A DNA stretch of 18,157 bases from Nevskia soli DSM 19509. Its GTDB lineage: Bacteria > Pseudomonadota > Gammaproteobacteria > Nevskiales > Nevskiaceae. This document shows positions 14,512 to 18,157 of the stretch, piece after piece (the stretch's first letter is position 1; every line of letters starts with the position of its first letter). A model generated the notes under the pieces. The model did not search any database. It was not told where the DNA came from and was given only the letters and a program-made list of their open reading frames with translations. The DNA lies in assembly GCF_000711955.1 (NCBI RefSeq), contig NZ_JONR01000063.1, forward strand, positions 1-18,157, in the 5' to 3' direction. Both the position numbers and the translations under genes were made by a program.

Positions 14512-15432
14512 ATGAGTGCCTGGTTCAAGAATCTCTCCATCTTTTCCCTCGATTCCGCCTGGAATATCACCCCGGGCAAGCTCGAAGAAACCCTGATCAA
14601 GCATCCCTTGGTGCCCTGCAATGCCGCCAGCATGCAGAGCCAGGGCTGGGTGGCGCCGCACGCCTCCTCCGGCCTGGTCTACAGCCAGGGCAAGCAGATG
14701 CTGATCACCCTCGGTTCGCAGCAGCGCCTGCTGCCGGCGGCGGTGATCAACCAGACGGTCAAGGAACGTGCCGCCGCGCTGGAGAAGAACCAGGGTTTCG
14801 CGCCCGGCCGCAAGCAGCTGCGCGATCTCAAGGACCGCGTTGCCGACGAATTGCGCCCGCGCGCCTTCGTGCGGGAAAAGTCGGTGCGCGCCTGGCTGGA
14901 CCTGGAGGCTCACCGTCTGATCGTCGACAGCTCGTCGCCCAAGGTGGCGGAAAACCTGGCTTCGGTGCTGCGTAACGACCTCGGCGAGCTGCCGGCCATC
15001 CCTCTGGAAACGCAGGAATCCGCCGGCGCCGCCATGACCGGCTGGCTGGCGGCCGGCAGCGTTTCCGCCCAGTTCGCCCTGGACCAGGATTGCGAACTGG
15101 TCGCCAACGAACTGTCGAAAGCCGCCGTGCGTTATGTGCGCCACGGCCTGGAAGGGGCGGAAATCCGTTCGCTGATCCAGGGCGGCAAGACGGTCAGCCG
15201 CGTCGGCCTGATCTGGCGCGACCGTCTCGCCCTGGTGCTGACCGAGAAGCTGGAAGTGAAACGCCTGCGCTTCGAGGCGATGGACGCCAAGGATCCGGGC
15301 GCGGCCGGCAGCGGCAAGTCCGGCAAGGACAGCGACGAGCAGTTCGAGGCCAATTTCACCCTGATGACCGGCGAACTGACCACATTGATCGACGACCTGC
15401 TCGGCCAGCTCGGTGGCTTGAAGAAGGATTGA
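14512..15432 (+). CDS. rdgC: Recombination-associated protein RdgC
   Basis: This encodes a 306-residue protein, almost the same length as the E. coli homologue of about 303. RdgC is a nucleoid-associated, sequence-independent DNA-binding protein that forms a ring-shaped dimer around duplex DNA and restrains RecA-mediated recombination. Recognisable family features are the N-terminal WFKNLSIF, the motif SQGWVAPH, the segment FAPGRKQLRDLKDRV with a long basic helix, and PRAF shortly after. The start at 14512 (MSAWFKNL) matches the family N-terminus, although no strong Shine-Dalgarno is seen; a TTG at 14473 would add 13 non-conserved residues. A charged Gly/Ser/Lys insert (AAGSGKSGKDSDEQ) near residue 265 looks like a flexible loop. 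The gene stands alone apart from the upstream DUF2970. Confidence 0.95.
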   Translation: MSAWFKNLSIFSLDSAWNITPGKLEETLIKHPLVPCNAASMQSQGWVAPHASSGLVYSQGKQMLITLGSQQRLLPAAVINQTVKERAAALEKNQGFAPGRKQLRDLKDRVADELRPRAFVREKSVRAWLDLEAHRLIVDSSSPKVAENLASVLRNDLGELPAIPLETQESAGAAMTGWLAAGSVSAQFALDQDCELVANELSKAAVRYVRHGLEGAEIRSLIQGGKTVSRVGLIWRDRLALVLTEKLEVKRLRFEAMDAKDPGAAGSGKSGKDSDEQFEANFTLMTGELTTLIDDLLGQLGGLKKD

Positions 15433-15436
15433 ACCG

Positions 15437-15452
15437 CCCGGCTCCCGCCGGG
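15437..15452 (+). terminator. Hairpin downstream of rdgC, weak terminator candidate
   Basis: CCCGGC-TCCC-GCCGGG forms a perfect six-base-pair stem starting five bases after the rdgC stop. No T tract follows, so it may act only as a weak or Rho-assisted terminator, or as a 3' stabiliser. Confidence 0.4.
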
Positions 15453-15591
15453 AAGCGCTCATCGGGCAAGGGGCGCGGCGCGGCGCCCGAGCATGAAATC
15501 TGTAACCCCGCTATGGTAGAACGATGCCTGCCCATACGAACAAGCGGCTGGACGGGGCCTGGCGGCCCGTATTCGACCTATAAGGAACACC

Positions 15592-17664
15592 ATGCAAAGC
15601 CCCGTGCTGAAGGCGTCCCGGTACCTGACCTCGTCCGCCCTGTTGCTGGCGTTCGCCGCCGCCGCCGATTCCCCGGCCGCCCTGCATGACCGGATCGCCG
15701 CCCCTCTCAATGCCCGGAGCAGCGTGGTCCTGGATGGCAGCATCCATCCCCTGGCGCAGGCCCGCTACGAGGCGGGACGGGTTTCGGGCGACACCATGCT
15801 GCACGGGGTCTCGCTGTACTTCGCCCGCTCCGCCGCCCAGCAGGCGGATCTCGAAGAGCTGCTGCGGCAGCAGCAGGATCCGGTCTCGCCGAATTACCAG
15901 GCCTGGCTGACACCGCAACAGTACGCCAGCCGCTTCGGCATCTCCGCCGCCGATCAGGCCAAGATCACCAGCTGGTTGCAAAGCCAGGGTTTCAGCATCG
16001 ACAGCGTCTCCGCCAGCGGCGATCGTGTCAGCTTCAGCGGCAGCGTGGCGCGCATCGAGTCTGTGTTCCAGACCGAACTGCATCGTTACCAGGTGGAGGG
16101 CGAGAGCCATTTCGCCAATGCCACGGATCTGTCCGTGCCGGCGGCCTTGTCGGGCATGGTGCTGGGGGTGCGCGGCGTCGATGATTTCCGGCCCAAGCCG
16201 CACTTCAAGGCCGTGCCACAATTCACTTCGAGCCAGACCGGCAATAATTACCTGTCGCCGGGCGACCTCGCCGTTATCTACAACTTCAACCCGCTGTATA
16301 CGGCGGGTATTACCGGCAGCGGCCGCAAGATTGCGGTGGTGGGGCAGGCGGCGGTCAATCTCAGCGACATCCGGGCTTTTCGCAAAGCGGCTGGTTTGCC
16401 CGCCAAGGACCCGGTGCTGACCCTCGTTCCTGGCAACACGGTTGCCGTGAAAAACGGCTCGAACGACATGTCCGAGGCGGATATCGATATCGAATGGTCG
16501 GGCGGCATGGCTCCGGCTGCCGAGATCGATTTCGTTTATGCCAGCAATGTATTCGACGCGGTGAATTACGCTATCGAAAACAATGTGGCGCCGGTCATCA
16601 GCATCAGTTATGGCCTGTGCGAGAGCCAGGCGGGCTCAGCGGTCACGACCTTCAATTCGGCCTTTCTCCAGGCAAACACGCAAGGGCAGACCATCGTGAC
16701 GTCCTCCGGCGATGCCGGTGCGGCCGATTGCGATACAGCCGGAACGCCTGGAACCACGACGGCCTCGGGGGGGCTGGCGGTCGATTTTCCCGCCTCGTCG
16801 CCCAACGTTACCGGCGTTGGCGGTACCAGGTTCGATGAGGGCGACAACACTGCCACTTACTGGAAGCCGCAGGCGAGCGGCGATGTGGTTGTCTCCGCCC
16901 TTTCCTATATCCCGGAAGTGGTCTGGAACGACACCAGTTCGACCCTCGGCCTGTCTGCCACTGGTGGTGGCAAGAGCGCCAAGTTCCAGAAACCGTCCTG
17001 GCAGACCGGAGTGGGCGTACCTGGGGACAATGTCCGCTTTGTTCCGGATATCGCCTTCTCCGCAGCCAATGGGCACGACCCCTACCTGTTCTGCACGACC
17101 AATTCCAGCGGACAGGGGACTTGCGGCAATGGCTTCCGCTTCGGTGGCAGCGATCCGAAAACCAGTACTGATTTGACCGTCGCTGGGGGTACTTCATTCG
17201 GCGCCCCGTCCTTTGCCGCAGTGTTGACCCTTGTGGCCCAGAAAACCGGTGCAAGCGGCTTCGGCAATGCCAATCCACGGCTTTATCAGCTTGCCGGCAG
17301 CACCACGACCGTTTTCCACGACATCACCAGCGGCAACAACGATGTGAAAACTACCGGGGGAAGCACCATCGGCTACAGCGCTGGGGTCGGTTATGATCCC
17401 ACCACTGGCCTGGGCTCGATGGACGTCAACAATCTGGCCAACGCATGGGCGGTTTCGGGCAGCAGCTCTTCCTCGTCCGGCAGCAGTTCGTCTTCGTCCT
17501 CATCTTCTTCCAGCGGTGGCTCTTCTTCTTCAGGAGGAAGTTCCTCGTCGTCCAGCGGCGGTGTCGGCGGCGGCACGGGTGGCGGCGGTGGCGGTGCCTT
17601 TGCTCCCGGCGTGCTGGCCTTGCTGAGCACGCTGCTGCTGGGTCGCCGGCGGCGCAAGGTCTGA
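15592..17664 (+). CDS. Secreted S53 (sedolisin/pseudomonalisin-type) serine peptidase with GlyGly-CTERM-like tail
   Basis: This encodes a 690-residue pre-pro-peptidase. A signal peptide (about 1-26, hydrophobic SALLLAFAAAA) is followed by a pro-kumamolisin activation domain (about 40-185, with SPNYQAWLTPQQYASRFG) and the S53 catalytic domain (about 225-620). The acid-active triad is complete: Glu295 and Asp299 (SEADID), Ser535 (GGTSFGAPS), and oxyanion Asp374 in SSGDAG. Calcium-site residues Asp577 (HDITSG) and Asp602 (GYDPTTGLGS) are present. From about residue 620 a Ser-rich linker leads to a Gly run, a hydrophobic segment (APGVLALLSTLLLG) and RRRRKV. That tail resembles GlyGly-CTERM sorting signals processed by rhombosortase. 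The ATG follows AAGGA at about seven bases. It likely hydrolyses extracellular protein at low pH. Parts of the catalytic domain are visibly less G+C-rich than neighbouring genes. Confidence 0.95.
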   Translation: MQSPVLKASRYLTSSALLLAFAAAADSPAALHDRIAAPLNARSSVVLDGSIHPLAQARYEAGRVSGDTMLHGVSLYFARSAAQQADLEELLRQQQDPVSPNYQAWLTPQQYASRFGISAADQAKITSWLQSQGFSIDSVSASGDRVSFSGSVARIESVFQTELHRYQVEGESHFANATDLSVPAALSGMVLGVRGVDDFRPKPHFKAVPQFTSSQTGNNYLSPGDLAVIYNFNPLYTAGITGSGRKIAVVGQAAVNLSDIRAFRKAAGLPAKDPVLTLVPGNTVAVKNGSNDMSEADIDIEWSGGMAPAAEIDFVYASNVFDAVNYAIENNVAPVISISYGLCESQAGSAVTTFNSAFLQANTQGQTIVTSSGDAGAADCDTAGTPGTTTASGGLAVDFPASSPNVTGVGGTRFDEGDNTATYWKPQASGDVVVSALSYIPEVVWNDTSSTLGLSATGGGKSAKFQKPSWQTGVGVPGDNVRFVPDIAFSAANGHDPYLFCTTNSSGQGTCGNGFRFGGSDPKTSTDLTVAGGTSFGAPSFAAVLTLVAQKTGASGFGNANPRLYQLAGSTTTVFHDITSGNNDVKTTGGSTIGYSAGVGYDPTTGLGSMDVNNLANAWAVSGSSSSSSGSSSSSSSSSSSGGSSSSGGSSSSSSGGVGGGTGGGGGGAFAPGVLALLSTLLLGRRRRKV
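17461..17595 (+). repeat. Low-complexity Ser/Gly codon tract in S53 peptidase linker
   Basis: A run of Ser codons (mixed AGC, TCG, TCC and TCT), broken by Gly, then a run of Gly codons, encodes the flexible spacer between the catalytic domain and the membrane tail. It is an in-frame degenerate repeat, prone to length change by slippage, and not a CRISPR or satellite array. Confidence 0.8.
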
Positions 17665-17666
17665 AG

Positions 17667-17690
17667 CGGCGGCGGTTCGATCAGCCGCCG
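17667..17690 (+). terminator. Hairpin after S53 peptidase gene
   Basis: CGGCGGC and GCCGCCG form a seven-base-pair stem with a ten-base loop, three bases after the stop codon. The sequence after it (AATAAGCTTCCTT) has few Ts, so efficient intrinsic termination is uncertain. Confidence 0.45.
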
Positions 17691-17825
17691 AATAAGCTTC
17701 CTTACCATTCGTTGCTTCGGACGATGTCCGCTGCCCGGCATCCGTGCCAATCTGGCCTTGTCCGCTCTCCGGATGATGTTCCCGTCCGTCCGCGTCGCGC
17801 GCCTACCCAACCGGGGGGTGTTTTC

Positions 17826-17865
17826 CCGATAAACTATCGGCACGGTGGTGCCGGAATCACCGATA
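17826..17865 (+). promoter_or_regulatory. Overlapping inverted repeats upstream of prpC
   Basis: CCGATA-AAC-TATCGG (17826-17840) is a perfect inverted repeat. Its right arm can pair instead with a second CCGATA at 17860-17865, and CGGTG (17843-17847) can pair with CACCG (17858-17862). The arrangement suits either a dimer operator with a second half-site or alternative RNA folds. It ends 26 bases before the prpC start. Confidence 0.4.
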
Positions 17866-17891
17866 GATAAGCCCTAAGAACAGGAATCGTC

Positions 17892-18157
17892 ATGAGTGAA
17901 GCGAAGGAAGCAGCCGCCGCAGCCCCCACCAGTCCCACTGGCCCCAAGCCCAAGAAATCCGTAGCCCTGTCCGGCGTCACTGCCGGCAACACCGCCCTGT
18001 GCACTGTCGGCCGCACCGGCAACGACCTGCATTACCGCGGTTACGACATCCTGGATGTCGCCGACGCCTGCGAATTCGAGGAAATCGCCCACCTGCTGGT
18101 CCACGGCAAGCTGCCGACCAAGGCCGAGCTGAAGGCCTACAAGACCAAGCTCAAGGC
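17892..18157 (+). CDS. prpC: 2-methylcitrate synthase, 5' part (cut by window edge)
   Basis: The first 88 codons of a citrate-synthase-fold enzyme are present; the frame is open to the right edge. The N-terminal signature KKSVALSGVTAGNTALCTVG, then GNDLHYRGYDILD and EFEEIAHLLVHGKLPT, is characteristic of the short PrpC type rather than housekeeping GltA. The enzyme condenses propionyl-CoA with oxaloacetate to 2-methylcitrate, the entry step of the methylcitrate cycle for propionate from odd-chain fatty acids, branched amino acids or sterol side chains, and often has some citrate synthase activity. The ATG follows AGGA at about six bases. The Ala/Pro-rich first 20 residues are a variable extension. 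Other prp genes are not in the window. The catalytic residues lie beyond the edge and cannot be checked. Confidence 0.93.
   Translation, partial: MSEAKEAAAAAPTSPTGPKPKKSVALSGVTAGNTALCTVGRTGNDLHYRGYDILDVADACEFEEIAHLLVHGKLPTKAELKAYKTKLK

Noticed and set aside
14173..15462. 429-codon minus-strand frame across rdgC
   Set aside because: RdgC on the plus strand matches its family over the full length. The antisense product is a compositional shadow.
17461..17600. Repetitive tract as a CRISPR or tandem satellite
   Set aside because: It is in frame, uses degenerate Ser and Gly codons, and has no constant repeat with unique spacers. It is a protein linker.

Overview
This window is G+C-rich, gene-dense bacterial chromosome with twelve recognisable protein genes (eleven complete and one cut by the right edge). 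I see no rRNA, tRNA, CRISPR array, insertion sequence or phage gene. Several genes point to a Gammaproteobacterium: an RdgC nucleoid protein (a beta/gamma-proteobacterial family), a DUF2970 protein, a paired DUF1302/DUF1329 outer-membrane module, a 2-methylcitrate synthase, and a secreted S53 peptidase with a GlyGly-CTERM-like tail. The mix resembles Nevskiales/Solimonadaceae or relatives, but that placement is an impression, not a result.

Region 1 (1-4176) is a small metabolic island. An MFS transporter (+) converges on an AraC-family regulator (-). The regulator is divergent from a 2-oxoglutarate/Fe(II) dioxygenase (+), which is followed by a short-chain dehydrogenase (+). The 299-base space between regulator and dioxygenase is full of inverted repeats. 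The simplest reading is that the AraC protein controls the oxygenase-dehydrogenase pair, and perhaps the transporter, for uptake and oxidation of an unidentified small molecule.

Region 2 (4177-7885) holds one very large gene for a membrane-anchored fusion of a GH18-like domain, a polysaccharide deacetylase (CE4/NodB) and a family 2 glycosyltransferase. It looks like a one-polypeptide machine that would make, deacetylate and trim an amino-sugar polymer. A bidirectional hairpin terminator closes it and the convergent gene.

Region 3 (7910-14001, all minus strand) reads, in transcription order: a MocR-type regulator, a LuxR-type regulator, a DUF1302 outer-membrane beta-barrel and a DUF1329 periplasmic or outer-membrane protein. 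The last two form an operon. Their leader can fold so that the DUF1302 ribosome-binding site is paired, or into a competing hairpin that frees it.

Region 4 (14095-18157, plus strand) holds a DUF2970 small membrane protein, rdgC, a sedolisin-type (S53) secreted protease with a serine linker and C-terminal sorting tail, and the first 88 codons of prpC, the propionate-catabolic 2-methylcitrate synthase.

No wholly new system can be claimed. The items most worth a second look are the trimodular polysaccharide enzyme, the DUF1302 leader, the AraC-dioxygenase intergenic region and the S53 tail.
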